This document shows positions 14,501 through 25,184 of a stretch of DNA of 64,000 bases, piece by piece. The stretch comes from Peltaster fructicola (taxonomy: Eukaryota > Ascomycota > Dothideomycetes). Both the position numbers and the translations under genes were made by a program. Within the stretch, counting starts at the first letter, position 1; each line of letters begins with the position of its first letter. Below the pieces are notes generated by a model. It ran no database searches and was not told the DNA's origin. It saw only the letters and a list, made by a program, of their open reading frames with translations. The stretch is taken from assembly GCA_001592805.2 (NCBI GenBank), contig CP051142.1, forward strand, positions 186,001 to 250,000, given 5' to 3'.

Positions 14501-15940
14501 TCACGGGCGCCAATACTGCCATGCTCTTCCATCGTCTGCATCACCAACAAGATCCTCCACGCCCTGCCGTCCTTCGGCGTTCAGGAATGTTTCCTGGTCA
14601 ATCTCCTCGGTGCCGTTGAGAGCAGGTAGGAGCACGCCAACACCATCGCCTCCAAGTGTCGTCTGGAACTCGCGGAAGCCCTCTTTGTCGAGCTGTGCTT
14701 TGAGCTTAGTCAATGCAGCTTCACCTTTTGCATCAGCAGGCAAGGCTGCATCGCCGTTGAGCTGGTTACCAACAGCTCCAGATGGCTTGAGAAGCGTTAT
14801 GGCGCATCCACCACCGCCTGCGCCAGTCAACTTCGTCCAGCCCACACCTGCTTGGTCCACGAGATATCGCAGGCGTTCTAATCGAGGATGTGACACTCCA
14901 AGCGAAGCCAGAAGATTGTGATTGACAGCCATGAGTTCTCCAAGATGCGAAATGCTGTCAATGGAAGAGCTATCGAAGTCAGGACTTGAGATGCAGTCGT
15001 GTACGCTTCGCGTGATAGCATCGATGGAGTTGAGGATGTTCTCGGTTACAAGTGGGTGTCTTTCCTTGAGCCTCTCAACCTTGGCAACTTCTGCTGCTGT
15101 AGACTTCGCTTGACAAGTATCGACTAGTAATAGAGGCAGTTCTGGAAACTCTCGAAGTACCTTGACGGATGGTGGTTTTGTGTAATCCTTTCGCTGAAAC
15201 AGTACAGCGCTTCCATTTGTAGCGACGGTGTTGTCTACTCCGCTAGGGTTACCATGTATGAGCATCTCGCCGACAAACGCCCATCTGTTGATGCGTTCCA
15301 GCTGCTCCTCAGCTTCGTTCGTCATCTGGTCAGGATGTGGTCCAGAAAGTGCTCGGCATTGCACAAGAAGAGCTGCAGAGATGCAGACACTTACGCTTGC
15401 ACTGCTGCCGAGACCAGCTCCTATTGGTAGTGTAGAACGTAGTGTATAGATACACGGTGCGGACGATTCCGATCCAAGTGATAGGAAGAGATAGAGGAAG
15501 CACGATGCGGCTGCTTGGTGGATCTTACGATTCTCCGTCTTCTCGCTCGTGCTGATAGTGGCAATGTGTGGTTGTATGGCAGCAACGAGTTCGGGATGCA
15601 ACGTCGTGACTAGATCGTAGTACCTCTTCTTCCGGTCTGGGTGAGAGAATGCCTTCCACGGCAGATCAGCGATATTCCAAGTGTGATCGAGGCCGATGTC
15701 AGGAAATCGAAGAGTAACGACCCTCTTAGATACACTCAATGTCGTACAGAGCAAGTAGGACCTCAGCGAAATTGCTGCTGCGATTGCTGCTCGACCATGG
15801 ACGACTGCATGCTCGCCGTACACGATGACCTTTCCGGGGGCTGAAACGACGAATGGTGGAGCTAGAGGGTTACTTTTCTTCCTGCTGTAGCCATTGGCGA
15901 CGCCCGGACGATGACCGTTGGTGCTGCTGTGGCCGTTCAT
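14501..15940 (-). CDS. ERG12: mevalonate kinase
   Basis: GHMP kinase that phosphorylates mevalonate with ATP, early in the sterol/isoprenoid pathway. Single exon of 479 residues from ATG at 15940 (MNGHSSTNGHRPG); the open frame extends further upstream but without an ATG. Seen in order: VSAPGKVIVYGEHAVVHG near the N terminus, the GHMP ATP loop LPIGAGLGSSASVSVC near residue 172, IHGNPSGVDNTVA, and the C-terminal GHMP motif KLTGAGGGGCAITLL. These are the four landmark blocks of eukaryotic mevalonate kinases. The tail after VLLPALNG is acidic and ends WQYWRP. Frame intact. Confidence 0.95.
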   Translation of the reverse strand: MNGHSSTNGHRPGVANGYSRKKSNPLAPPFVVSAPGKVIVYGEHAVVHGRAAIAAAISLRSYLLCTTLSVSKRVVTLRFPDIGLDHTWNIADLPWKAFSHPDRKKRYYDLVTTLHPELVAAIQPHIATISTSEKTENRKIHQAAASCFLYLFLSLGSESSAPCIYTLRSTLPIGAGLGSSASVSVCISAALLVQCRALSGPHPDQMTNEAEEQLERINRWAFVGEMLIHGNPSGVDNTVATNGSAVLFQRKDYTKPPSVKVLREFPELPLLLVDTCQAKSTAAEVAKVERLKERHPLVTENILNSIDAITRSVHDCISSPDFDSSSIDSISHLGELMAVNHNLLASLGVSHPRLERLRYLVDQAGVGWTKLTGAGGGGCAITLLKPSGAVGNQLNGDAALPADAKGEAALTKLKAQLDKEGFREFQTTLGGDGVGVLLPALNGTEEIDQETFLNAEGRQGVEDLVGDADDGRAWQYWRP

Positions 15941-16327
15941 CTCGACGCAGCAAGGGAATGATGAAGGGTGGTCAAGGAGATGATAGAGGGACGACACGAG
16001 GATCCTCGCACTGACAAGTTGACAGCTCCCTCGTCTGGCGATTGTGTGACGGTTTAGAGAGATTGTTCAACTGAGAAAGCCGTCGAGAGTGATACGTCGT
16101 ACGATCATCAACATTGAGATATTTCTAGAGCCGCATGCATATACAAAAAGTGCGCTCCAATGATTGGCCACAGCGCAGCACTGCTGACGCAGGTCACCCA
16201 AAGTGGTTGGCACGATTTTATAGTACCATGACATGTAGGTTTGAGTATATTGTTGGAGTACAGATCCTATGCGTTTGACTTTGCTTAGAGTCCGTCTATG
16301 CTCGTGTCTACCCCATGCTCATCGTTC
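15941..16327. other. intergenic region, ERG12 promoter and 3' flank of the HerA-like gene
   Basis: About 390 bp between two minus-strand genes. No supported gene. It contains a GCATGCATATACAAAAA stretch near 16133-16149, A/T-rich and plausible as core promoter for ERG12; this is inference. Confidence 0.4.
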
Positions 16328-17758
16328 CTATACGTCAGCGAGACTGCTCAGACCTTGGTCGTGACCCAGTCTCTTGCGTGTCTTCATCTTCATGATACCA
16401 TTCTTCAACATTGTTGCTTGTCCATTCTCGGTGCATACGCAAGCTGATGGCGCAAATACCAGCGACTCGCCCACACGGAGCTCCATGATCTGTTCCATGA
16501 GACCAGACGTATCTTGGCCAGATTGCTGTCCATGCAGCTGAGCAGCACCCAGATGGTTGGTAAGGGCGCGAAGCCATGATGGCGAAGTGAAACGATGGAC
16601 AATACTGACGGAGCACAAATCCAGCAGGGCAGTAGCGATAGTCGGCTCTTGGGTGGCAATCAGTACTCGTGTGGCAACGTGACGCTGCTCTCGAATTGTC
16701 GTCGTCAAGCTCTCAGTGAAGGAAGTCGGCCCAGCAGATTCGTTCATGAACTTATGAGCTTCATCCAGTGCCACGACAAGACCACCGGGTTGTGGTCGAG
16801 CTGCCTTGAAGATACCCAGAACGAGTTGGAAGAACACTCTTGCATCGCTTTGATCAACGGTAGGACAGCTCATGTCACAAATAGTGAGTGTACCTGGTTT
16901 GACAAGCCGGTCAATGTTGACGATACGGGTTCTCGTTTTGTCTACTTGCTTCCGTGCAAGGCAAGACTCGAGAAGATTGAGTCGTAGGCGGAGCATCGAC
17001 GATTGATTGTTCGCGAAGCCTGTTGTTGCGTCAAGCTCGCCAATGAAGCGTTGGTAGTCGACAGGTTCGCCAGGAAACTGCATGGCCAACTTCCGGAGCA
17101 AATTGACCACGACGCTCATGTACAACGGCACAGGGCCGTCCGCGTCAGACACAGCCATGAGCTGCATCATGCGTGGAACAGTGAGATGGCGATCCTGTAT
17201 GTACAATGGAATGACTCTGAGATAGTCCTTGGCGCCTGGAAGAGCTTCGTATCTCTGTCTAAGCACAAACTCGTTCGTGGGTGGCACCAGAACCTGGACT
17301 TTCACACCCAAGGAGCAGAGAGCTGCTGCTTCGGCTATACCGCTGGAAGAGTCAATGTCGTAGTGGCAAAGAAGACCGGCCATGCACACGTCTGTGGTAC
17401 CCAGTTTCGGGTCTGGCTTGATGTAATTCTCGAGCATACAGCTTAACGTATAGCTCTTACCACTACCCTGTGAGCCGCAAATGAAAGTTGAAGCTGGAAC
17501 GTTCGTGTTGAGTAGGATGGGTTCATATCGATTAATATGGGGGTGCTCGCCGACATGACGTCCGAGGAGAGAGCAATGCGGAAATGGGTCGATGTGAGGA
17601 GTTGCGTTGTTCGTGGGATCGTTACTGGGATTCATCTTAGTCCGCAGGGACAGGAGCGAGGCGGTGCGCATTTCTTCGGCCTTGCCAGATCGTGCGTTAT
17701 CGTAGCTGTCCGCAAAGAAAGGCTCAAACGCTGAGCGAATACCGTCGTAGGACACCAT
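16328..17758 (-). CDS. HerA/FtsK-superfamily P-loop ATPase
   Basis: Single exon, 476 residues from ATG at 17758 (MVSYDGIRSAFEPFFAD); the frame is open further upstream but lacks an ATG. Walker A is FICGSQGSGKSYTLSCMLEN at about residues 92-111. Walker B is GGLVVALDEAHKFMNESAG at about 325-343, followed by TIREQRHVATRVLIATQEPT with an arginine and a sensor-like TQEP, which is the HerA/DUF853 arrangement. Such proteins are common in ascomycetes and their role is unknown; relatives in prokaryotes act in DNA-end processing or DNA pumping. Some databases label them zonula-occludens-toxin-like, which reflects only the shared ATPase fold. Frame intact. Confidence 0.75.
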   Translation of the reverse strand: MVSYDGIRSAFEPFFADSYDNARSGKAEEMRTASLLSLRTKMNPSNDPTNNATPHIDPFPHCSLLGRHVGEHPHINRYEPILLNTNVPASTFICGSQGSGKSYTLSCMLENYIKPDPKLGTTDVCMAGLLCHYDIDSSSGIAEAAALCSLGVKVQVLVPPTNEFVLRQRYEALPGAKDYLRVIPLYIQDRHLTVPRMMQLMAVSDADGPVPLYMSVVVNLLRKLAMQFPGEPVDYQRFIGELDATTGFANNQSSMLRLRLNLLESCLARKQVDKTRTRIVNIDRLVKPGTLTICDMSCPTVDQSDARVFFQLVLGIFKAARPQPGGLVVALDEAHKFMNESAGPTSFTESLTTTIREQRHVATRVLIATQEPTIATALLDLCSVSIVHRFTSPSWLRALTNHLGAAQLHGQQSGQDTSGLMEQIMELRVGESLVFAPSACVCTENGQATMLKNGIMKMKTRKRLGHDQGLSSLADV

Positions 17759-17983
17759 GACTGTATGATCGAGCAATTCATGCAATATAAGTATTGTCAG
17801 CTTTCCCGCCACGACTGTGTAGCATCAGTGGCTCGGCATTGTATCTCGTTAGTTGGACAGCTGTGTTTGATGTGCATGAACAAAACATGCGAAAGGTGTT
17901 GTGGGTGATGTCGTTCCTGGTTGAGCGCAGATTTCATTGCAGCCTAGGCTTGACTTGCCTCAACAGCATCACGACCTTCGCTA

Positions 17984-18977
17984 TCAATGCCTCGTACCAT
18001 TTACGCCCTGCTTGCCTTGACCAAGTTGGCTAGCAACGACTGTAGCCTCTCGCACTGCTCTTGCAACAGTTCCACGAACGCCGCCTTCCTCAAGAACAAG
18101 CAACCCACCGATAGTGCAGCCGCCTGGAGTTGTGACCTTGTCCCTGAGGATAGCAGGGTGCTCGCCTCCTAGGACCAGTGCAGAAGCGCCACGCATTGTC
18201 TGAGCTGCCATCGTGTACGCTTCGTCTCTAGGCAGACCCATTGCTACAGCACCAGCAGCCATAGACTCAAGGATCAAACTCACGAACGCTGGACCTGATC
18301 CACAAAGTGCTGTGCACACGTCCATGTTGGCAGCTGGAAGGTATACCACACGTCCAATTTGCTTGAACATCCAGGTGATGAGCTTCTGTGTCTCTGAAGC
18401 TAGCGGAGGCTGAGAGGTTCCAATGACAGTCATGCTCTCACGTACAGCAGCGGCCGTGTTTGGCATTGCTCGTACGACCCGGCAAGCGTCTTCGGGAGGG
18501 CTGTCCTGATACAATGTCTGCGAGATCTGAGATTCTGGCACACCTGCCAGGATACTGATGAGCACCTTTCCCTTGAGCGCGTCCCGAATGTCGCTGGTGA
18601 GGACATCTTTCACCATGTATGGCTTGCAGCCCAGGAGTACTATGTCCGCCTCTTGCACTGCAGCTAAGTTGTCGTTCTGTGCAATGTTCAGATTGACATC
18701 GTACTTTCCCAGCTCTTGCTTGATTCTGTCGGCACTCTTCGCACTCCGCACGCATGCGTGGAACTTGTTCGGCAGCCGTGAGGAGTCTCGTCGTCGGTAG
18801 TGGTGCTTTTGGAGGTGAGAGACTCGAAGATGCCCCGAGAATAGCTATGCCCATTGTACCACATCCCAGAAACGCTACTGTGAAGTTCGACTTGCTGTTG
18901 ATGTAGTCTCGATTGGCTTGCTGCTGCACAGCAAGCGCCTCTTTGAGAATGTACTCTGGTGTCAGGTCTCGAGACAT
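17984..18977 (-). CDS. PRO3: pyrroline-5-carboxylate reductase (last step of proline synthesis)
   Basis: Reduces pyrroline-5-carboxylate to proline with NAD(P)H. ATG at 18977 (MSRDLTPEYILKEAL). Rossmann motif VAFLGCGTMGIAIL near residue 35; later VLLGCKPYMVKDVL, ISILAGVP, RAMPNTAAAVRESMT and the signature GSGPAFVSLILESMAAGAV with DKVTTPGGCTIGGLLVLEEG. Two one-base losses are needed within about 60 nt. At 18833-18836 a run of four C (plus strand) should be five, giving ILGGIFESLTSKS. Near 18776-18781 ETP must pass into RLPNKFHACVRSAKSAD. With both restored the CDS is 332 codons. The catalytic half is perfect, so assembly indels are the likely cause. Confidence 0.92.
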
Positions 18978-19356
18978 TGTGATGGCGCGGTGTCGATCGG
19001 ACAGAGTTGCTGTGCATGGATGTGGTTGTGAATTTCAAGCTCGGCGCCGATATCGCGTATCAGAGTAGTCTCAACAAGACGATAGCAGCTACCGTTCATG
19101 TGAAAGCTATGGCTGCCAGAAGCGCTGAGAGCATGATAAAGACGGCGAGATCAGCTTGTTGCATATATTCACCGTTATCGCGACCAATATCACCAGATCA
19201 CATGACATTGAGAGCTTGTGAACTCATTCGAAGCAAGACATGATCGCACATAGCCGTCCTTGCTGAGGTTCTTCATACATCATATAGCTTTTCGTAAGGT
19301 TACAACAAAACTGCAAAGCATTTCCTCAACTTGACTGATCCTTTTCTGGACATCCT
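18978..19356. other. intergenic region between PRO3 and the cutinase gene
   Basis: 379 bp; upstream region of PRO3 and 3' flank of the cutinase gene, both on the minus strand. No supported gene or repeat. Confidence 0.4.
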
Positions 19357-20068
19357 TTACTGCAATCTCTGGATAACATAGTTCGCAGACTGCTGCTGAA
19401 CTGTGGTCGATGATCCGTACATGAGATGCTGAAAGTTGATTCCGCCGTCCTGTGTGTCGCAGATGCCATCGCCCTTGTAGCAGACATCGCGTGTCTTCGA
19501 GACCCAATTGCTTGGGATTTGGACGTTCTGGTATGCAGAGATGCCGTTGTCATTGCTTGTAGTAGTGCCGCCGTTCTCATCAACATTGCTGCTCAGGCCA
19601 GCCTTGTGGAAAGGGTCTCCAAGGAGGATGACAGCCTTGACCGCATTGAATGCTGCGCCAGTAAGCATTGGCATGGCGTTGACAGTTGCCGCGGCGCCCT
19701 GAGAGTAGCCCTCAAGCACGAAGCATTGGTTTGGGTTCGAGGCAAGGCCATTGTTGATCTGGTTGACGATGTCTGTGGTTGCAGCGCCGGATTGTTGATC
19801 CGCGCCGGCTGGGTAGACAGTGTAGTAGATCGATCCACCTGAGACTGCAGCCTGGATCTGCTGGTTCATGGAAGTTGTGGCAATGCTAGGTCCTTGCTGC
19901 TCAAACGTGCCTCGGGTGTTGATGATGACTACGCAGTTTATCAGTGAATGCCTTCTGTGGGATATTTCAAGACCTACGGTAGCTTGGGCATCCCGATCGT
20001 GGCAAGACTGGTGAAGCAGACACCGTGTAGGCGAGTGCAAGACCGGAGAGCAGTGCATTGGTGAACAT
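19357..20068 (-). CDS. secreted cutinase-family esterase (CE5)
   Basis: Extracellular serine esterase that would cleave cutin or acetylated plant polymers. Two exons (ATG at 20068; 49-nt intron 19929-19977, GTAGGT donor, TAG acceptor) give 220 residues. A signal peptide is clear (MFTNALLSGLALAYTVSASP, cleavage probably after Ala-Ser-Ala region). Conserved CE5 features: CPSYLIINTRGTFEQQGPS near the N terminus, the nucleophile elbow EGYSQGAAAT, GDPFHKAG, and the DVCYKGDGICD segment carrying the catalytic Asp and a disulfide, then FQHLMYG with the catalytic His. Cutinase rather than acetylxylan esterase cannot be settled from sequence alone. Frame intact. It suggests a plant- or litter-associated lifestyle. 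Confidence 0.9.
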
Positions 20069-22443
20069 CTTTGCAAGTGAGCTTGAGCAAGGTGATGGGA
20101 AGAAAGACAGAGTGGAGAGGACCACATGAGCCTTGTAGTGCCTTTTTGTATACTCTGCGCGGCTCAGCAGCACTTGCCGATGTGACTTTGGCCATGCAAT
20201 ATGGATAGATCGACTCTCAGACACCGCCGAAACTTAGGAGATGTCAAGGCCTAGCCCGTGACCATGCCTTGACCACGCCAGGTACATTGTCTTCACGTAC
20301 TTACCTGACAGTCCTGAGCAGTGCTATAGATTCCTTGAGAGGAGAGAAGCGTTTTGCATCAAGGTCGATATGTCTGACATCTCCAATGGCATAACAGTAC
20401 TCTTCTTCTCGAGCATTGCGATGATCGTGAGTCCTGAAGTCGCGTTATAGAGTTCTGATGAAAGTGGTCGTCCATCCAATGGTCTATGTTACTGCCATGT
20501 GCTAGTGCGCCTAGTCAGATCTTCTGGGCGGGGTTGGCGCCATCGTGGAAAGTGTTCCTGCAGAGAAGTAATATGGAATGATGTGCCTCGGGGGAACTGG
20601 TTATAATTTATTGCGAAGCGAGGAGCTACAGTTTCAGCCATGCTGTAGTTCATTCATGTCCTCGGCACAGGCCTGCCGTCCTTTGGGAGCTGCAGTCGAT
20701 TGATTCGATGCAGAGTAGTGTGACTTGTGTGAATTTCCAGCAGCAAACGGCAATGGCTTCGCATACGTCGTATCGTCGCCTAGGACGAGCTCTTGTTTGT
20801 TACTTTGTCCATCTGTTAGTGAGCAGATCACGGAGAGCGAACCCCTCGCGGTGTCTGCTTCCTGTACTGCAGACTCTTGGAGGTGTTCGATGCTCTCTGC
20901 GGATGATCGGGTTTGCTTCAGCACTTGTATAAGGTGATATGCAGTTGCGTAGCTGGGGGGACGACTGGTCCTTGAGCAAAAGAGTGCATATGCTGATGTC
21001 GCAGTCACTGCAAGCTGCATGCATTATTGCTCTGTAGCTGAAGCTGTGAGTAAGCGCTGTGTGATAGTTGAGCATGGAGTCTGAGAGGGTTGTGGAAGCT
21101 AAGGCATGTTGATTGAGCAGTGAGCAGTCGGGCTATCGTGCACGCACTCGCGTGACTACAGCAGTGCGGGTTGAGGCTTCCTGTCGCTTTCCTCACTCTT
21201 GTATCGTAACTGCTTGACCATGTACGATCCTTGCTGGGATAGCAGAACTTGATGTTGGTCTGGTGCTATGGCGTCAACATCAATGACTCCAAGATCTCGA
21301 GAGTGTGATCGGAGACATTGCGGAATCGCTGTGCTGGGACTCCATTGCAAAATGTCCGTGTGATCCAATATGATGAGTCAAAGGATGCGACAGGCTCGTT
21401 GATATGTTGGTCGATAAATGGAATGAGAAATGAAGCATGAGTGAGCCGTAGATCAATACTCAGAAGAAAGAGCCGCATACCGTGCATTGGCTCTTCTGGG
21501 TGCCTGACTAGCGAAGCCTACATGTACAAACGTCGTGTCGAAAGAGGAAGGGAATGCTCATCACGCCTGCCTAAGAGACTACAGCCGTGTAGAGATTGTA
21601 CAATTTGTTGTTCGCTGCATACGACTGTTGCATACATTGTCAACTCCAGCATTACCGGACCGTCAAAACCATAGACTCTGCGCTTTTATCGATGTCTGTT
21701 GGAGCGACTCAACGACTTGTGCATGCAGGTCTTACTAAGCCATCTTTGACCCAGCGCCGACTCGCAGTCACAGAGGGCCGATTTGGAACGATTCGTCGCT
21801 CTGGATCCTGACAAATGTGCTCTGATACATGTCCTGCTAAATGCTAGTGGAGCTCGCAATGCTGTCAAGGCCGGAACGTCATGCACCACTGGGCTTGCTC
21901 GGCCCCATGTGCAGCCCAGGGCAAGACTAGCAACTCGTGTAGCAGGATGATGGCGACTGAGATCGAAACTGGAATCGAGTCCATCAAACCCAGTCGTGCT
22001 CTGCAGTACTGGCAACGCGCTGGTGATGAAGTAGAACCTTTCATTGAGCCATGACAAGGAGATCTGCGCGAGAAGTTAGAGAAGGATCTGCCGTGAGAGA
22101 TGTTTTCTTGTCTCTGGCTAACGAGTCTCGTCGGATGGGATTTTGGATGTGCTGGCACCTGCGGTCTGGTTGTCCATCGTTACGATCGTGCAGCCGTACT
22201 TCCAGGTTCGCTTAATGATGGTTGTTGACAACAACATCGCCGGCATGCCTGGGTACAAGATCCTCTTTACATATCTGGCCAAAGATTGGTCTCAGAGAGA
22301 CCTCGGCGACGTGTTAGCGCGGTCTCTGTGTTGTAATGTGCGTTGGTGCCGGGAGCAGATGCTCCTATTGCTGGTGCATCTAGGAGCTGCAGTATAGGTC
22401 TTGCTCCTAGCCACTGTCGTTCGTGACTCAACGAGTTCGCTTT
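20069..22443. other. 2.4-kb region without a recognised gene
   Basis: No family recognised on either strand. Its first part is the cutinase promoter (a GTATACAAAAAGG core-like stretch on the minus strand near 20150). Weak minus-strand coding-like stretches occur near 22057-21690, preceded by an intron-like acceptor CGCGCAG (SWLNERFYFITSALPVL), and near 21370-21160 (VIDVDAIAPDQHQVLL), in different frames. They could be exons of an orphan gene damaged by indels, or chance. I do not call a gene here. Confidence 0.3.
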
Positions 22444-23016
22444 TCAAGTTGAGAACAAGGTATCCTCCTCTCTCAGGTACTCTCCACAATCAGCCTGGCG
22501 AAACACAACAATACCAGTCGGATCGAGCCTTCGAGCCTCTGCCACAGAGCGAGCTGTCACTCCAAAGCCAAGAGGCGTATCGTTCATGCTCAAGACCACC
22601 ACTCCGCTGTGCTCAGGTGTATCCTCACTCCAGCGTCCGATATGTGCCTTCACGACGTGTCCACCATACAGGAATGGCATCTCGCCATTCTGCTTCACCC
22701 ACACCTTGTACCTTGCATGAGGCGCAATGACATCCAAGCTCGTGATGTGCAGTCGAAATTTGCCGGTCTTTGTGAACTTGCCCAGACAAGTGCCGAGTGA
22801 GAGGAGATTATCGCGAGCAACACTGACAGCTAGGTTTGCAATTGATTCTCGTACGTAGTATACTCGATTGCCTGACACTCGGAAGACATAGCGATCTTCG
22901 ATTTTCGAGTTTGCGCCTGGTGCTGTGTCCGTCAAGAGAGTACTGACTGATCTGCCGACATAACCTGCAAGCTTCTCGAAGAGCGTCTTGAGCTCTGCAT
23001 CTGTTAATTGGCGCAT
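22444..23016 (-). CDS. NIP7: 60S ribosome subunit biogenesis protein NIP7
   Basis: Nucleolar factor for 27S pre-rRNA processing and 60S assembly. Single exon, 190 residues from ATG at 23016 (MRQLTDAELKTLFEKLAGYV). Diagnostic blocks: RYVFRVSGNRVYYVRES, LGTCLGKFTKTGKFRLHITSL, and the C-terminal PUA domain with YKVWVKQNGEMPFLYG, HVVKAHIGR and VVVLSMNDTPLGFGV. Length and order match NIP7 throughout. Divergently transcribed from NOC3, another 60S factor, with only 128 bp between the two ATGs. Frame intact. Confidence 0.96.
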   Translation of the reverse strand: MRQLTDAELKTLFEKLAGYVGRSVSTLLTDTAPGANSKIEDRYVFRVSGNRVYYVRESIANLAVSVARDNLLSLGTCLGKFTKTGKFRLHITSLDVIAPHARYKVWVKQNGEMPFLYGGHVVKAHIGRWSEDTPEHSGVVVLSMNDTPLGFGVTARSVAEARRLDPTGIVVFRQADCGEYLREEDTLFST

Positions 23017-23144
23017 GGTGTTGTTTGTGGGAATGCTGTGGGTGGATGTAGGAAGCAAGATACAAACTCAATTTTTTTGGAACTTGAACTTTCACATGGA
23101 ACTTTGAGCAGCGGCAGCCATCCATCTTTGAACACACCACCAGC
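23017..23144. promoter_or_regulatory. bidirectional promoter between NIP7 and NOC3
   Basis: 128 bp separates the ATGs of two divergent 60S-assembly genes, so the promoters must share this space. It holds an ATTTTTTT tract (about 23080-23087) that partly resembles the rRNA-processing element of fungal ribosome-biogenesis genes; I see no exact PAC box (GATGAG). Sharing is directly visible, co-regulation is inference. Confidence 0.6.
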
Positions 23145-25127
23145 ATGGCACACGAGCCTGCGAGGAAAAGGAGGAAAGTGCAGAAGGATGCGACCGCACT
23201 GCCAGGGTTTACACAATATGATCTCGAAGCTGACTACGCGCGCAAGTCTCGCAAAACAGCAGACAACAAGCGCCAACGACTACCTCTAAAGACTGCTGAG
23301 GGGCAGATCGTGGCACAAGAGGTGAATGACGATGCTGAGGTAGACGAGTATGACGAGAAAGATGTGGAAACGGGCAGTGTTATCGACGATGTACAGGAAT
23401 CAGTTGAGCCAGCAAAGCCGAAGCTCTCATTGAAGGAGGAGATACTACAGGCAAAGGAAGACCTCGCAAGAGTAGCTGGAATGCTCAGCGAGAATCCAGA
23501 GGACCACATCGATCTGCTAGGTCGCCTCAAGGACTTGTCACACTCGGAGAACAACACTGTACAAAAGCTTGCACTGGCCACGCAGTTGACCGTGTTCAAG
23601 GACATCATACCTGGTTACCGAATACGACCCTTGGCTAAGGACGACCTACAAAGCAAGGTCAGCAAGGAGGTCAAGAAGTTGCGGGCATTCGAACAAGGCT
23701 TGCTGGCAGGCTATTCGGACTATATCAAAACACTTACCAGACTGTCTAAAGGAGTGGCATCTTCTGATGCCCACACAGCGAGCATTGGCGCTGTTGCTAT
23801 CACTTGCATATGCAACCTGATCACTAATGTACCGCACTTCAACTTCCGGCCCGATCTGATATCGGCACTGGTATCAATACTGTCACATAGCCGATCATCG
23901 ACTGTCAGCATCGTTCAGCAGATTATTGACACCTTTGAGAGCACTTTTCGAGACGACGAAGATGGTCACATATCGCTAGATGCTGTCGGGCAGATCACGA
24001 AGATGATGAAGACCAAGGACTACCAGATTGACGAGCGAATCCTCAATACTTTCCTACACTTGCGACTGTTGAACGAGTTCCGCGGCAAAGGATCGACCGA
24101 GAAGGTCGAACAAGCGACTGACGATGCAATGCCAGAGAAGATCAAGAAGCAGAAACGAGAGTATCGCTCGAAGCGCGAGAGGAAGGCTATTCGTGAACGA
24201 AAAGTAATCGAGAAAGAGATGGAACAAGCTGATGCTGCTGTCTCTCATGAGGAGCGTGATCAGAACCAAGCCGAATCGTTGAAGATGGTCTTCATCGCCT
24301 ACTTCCGCATACTCAAGGCTAGAATAGCGCATCTTACAGGTGCTGTGCTTGAAGGGCTTGCTCGCTATGCTCATCTCATCAATCAGGACTTCTTCGGAGA
24401 TGTGCTGGAAGTGCTTCGAGACCTCATCATCGAGGCAGAGACCGTTCAGCAAGAAATAGATGACGACAATGATGACGATGACAGCAGTCACCAAACGAAG
24501 AAAGCTGTTCGCCAAACACTACTGTGCATAACAACGGCATTCGCAATGCTGCAGGGTCAGACAGACGTGGCCAAGTCTGCAACTCAGCTACATCTCGATC
24601 TCAACTTCTTCGTCACGCACCTTTACCGCATTCTGCCATCGCTGGCACTTGATGCTGACGTTGAGCTGAGTGCCAAAGCGACGCATCTACAGGATCCAAA
24701 TGGTCTGCAGACACCATCCATTGACGTCAAGGTAAATGTCGCCACAACGACGGTGCTACTCTTACGGTCATTACTTGGCACATTGCTTCCACCGACGAAT
24801 ACTCGAGCAGTGCCACCAGCTAGAGTGGCAGCATTTACAAAGCAGCTCCTGTCAGCCTCACTGCATGTACCAGCCAAGACTGCTGTAGCGCTGCTCGGCG
24901 TCAACAATCAGCTGGCGAAGACACATGGCAACAAGATAGCAGCGTTGTGGAACACAGAAGAGCGCAGGGGTGACGGTGTGTTCAACCCTTTGAGCGAAGA
25001 GATCGAAGCAGCCAATCCTTTTGCTACGACGGCATGGGAAGGAGAACTCTTGCGACTTCATTTTGACCCTAAGGTGCAGGAAGGTGTCAAGAATCTCAAT
25101 CGGCAGATCAGGGAGACCACAAAGTAG
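23145..25127 (+). CDS. NOC3: nucleolar complex-associated protein 3 (NOC3)
   Basis: NOC-family protein that pairs with NOC2 in pre-60S transport and also takes part in replication initiation in yeast. Single exon, 660 residues. N terminus basic and nucleolar-like (MAHEPARKRRKVQKDATALPGFTQYDLEADYARK), then an acidic stretch, the helical NOC repeat region (IPGYRIRPLAKDDLQSKVSKEVKKLR, AFEQGLLAGYSDYIKTL), a basic coiled segment (REYRSKRERKAIRERKVIEKEME) and the C-terminal CBF/Mak21-type domain (ILKARIAHLTGAVLEGLARYAHLIN, LARTHGNK-like LAKTHGNKIAALW, ENPFA-like NPFATTAWEGELL). Frame intact. Confidence 0.93.
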   Translation: MAHEPARKRRKVQKDATALPGFTQYDLEADYARKSRKTADNKRQRLPLKTAEGQIVAQEVNDDAEVDEYDEKDVETGSVIDDVQESVEPAKPKLSLKEEILQAKEDLARVAGMLSENPEDHIDLLGRLKDLSHSENNTVQKLALATQLTVFKDIIPGYRIRPLAKDDLQSKVSKEVKKLRAFEQGLLAGYSDYIKTLTRLSKGVASSDAHTASIGAVAITCICNLITNVPHFNFRPDLISALVSILSHSRSSTVSIVQQIIDTFESTFRDDEDGHISLDAVGQITKMMKTKDYQIDERILNTFLHLRLLNEFRGKGSTEKVEQATDDAMPEKIKKQKREYRSKRERKAIRERKVIEKEMEQADAAVSHEERDQNQAESLKMVFIAYFRILKARIAHLTGAVLEGLARYAHLINQDFFGDVLEVLRDLIIEAETVQQEIDDDNDDDDSSHQTKKAVRQTLLCITTAFAMLQGQTDVAKSATQLHLDLNFFVTHLYRILPSLALDADVELSAKATHLQDPNGLQTPSIDVKVNVATTTVLLLRSLLGTLLPPTNTRAVPPARVAAFTKQLLSASLHVPAKTAVALLGVNNQLAKTHGNKIAALWNTEERRGDGVFNPLSEEIEAANPFATTAWEGELLRLHFDPKVQEGVKNLNRQIRETTK

Positions 25128-25184
25128 AGTACGAGGTCGAAGCAAAGCAACGACCACGGAGTAGAGAATCTAGAGGGTCGATGA

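Noticed and set aside
16328-17758. 'Zonula occludens toxin' style label for the HerA-like ATPase
   Set aside because: The resemblance is limited to the P-loop ATPase fold; nothing in the sequence suggests a toxin.
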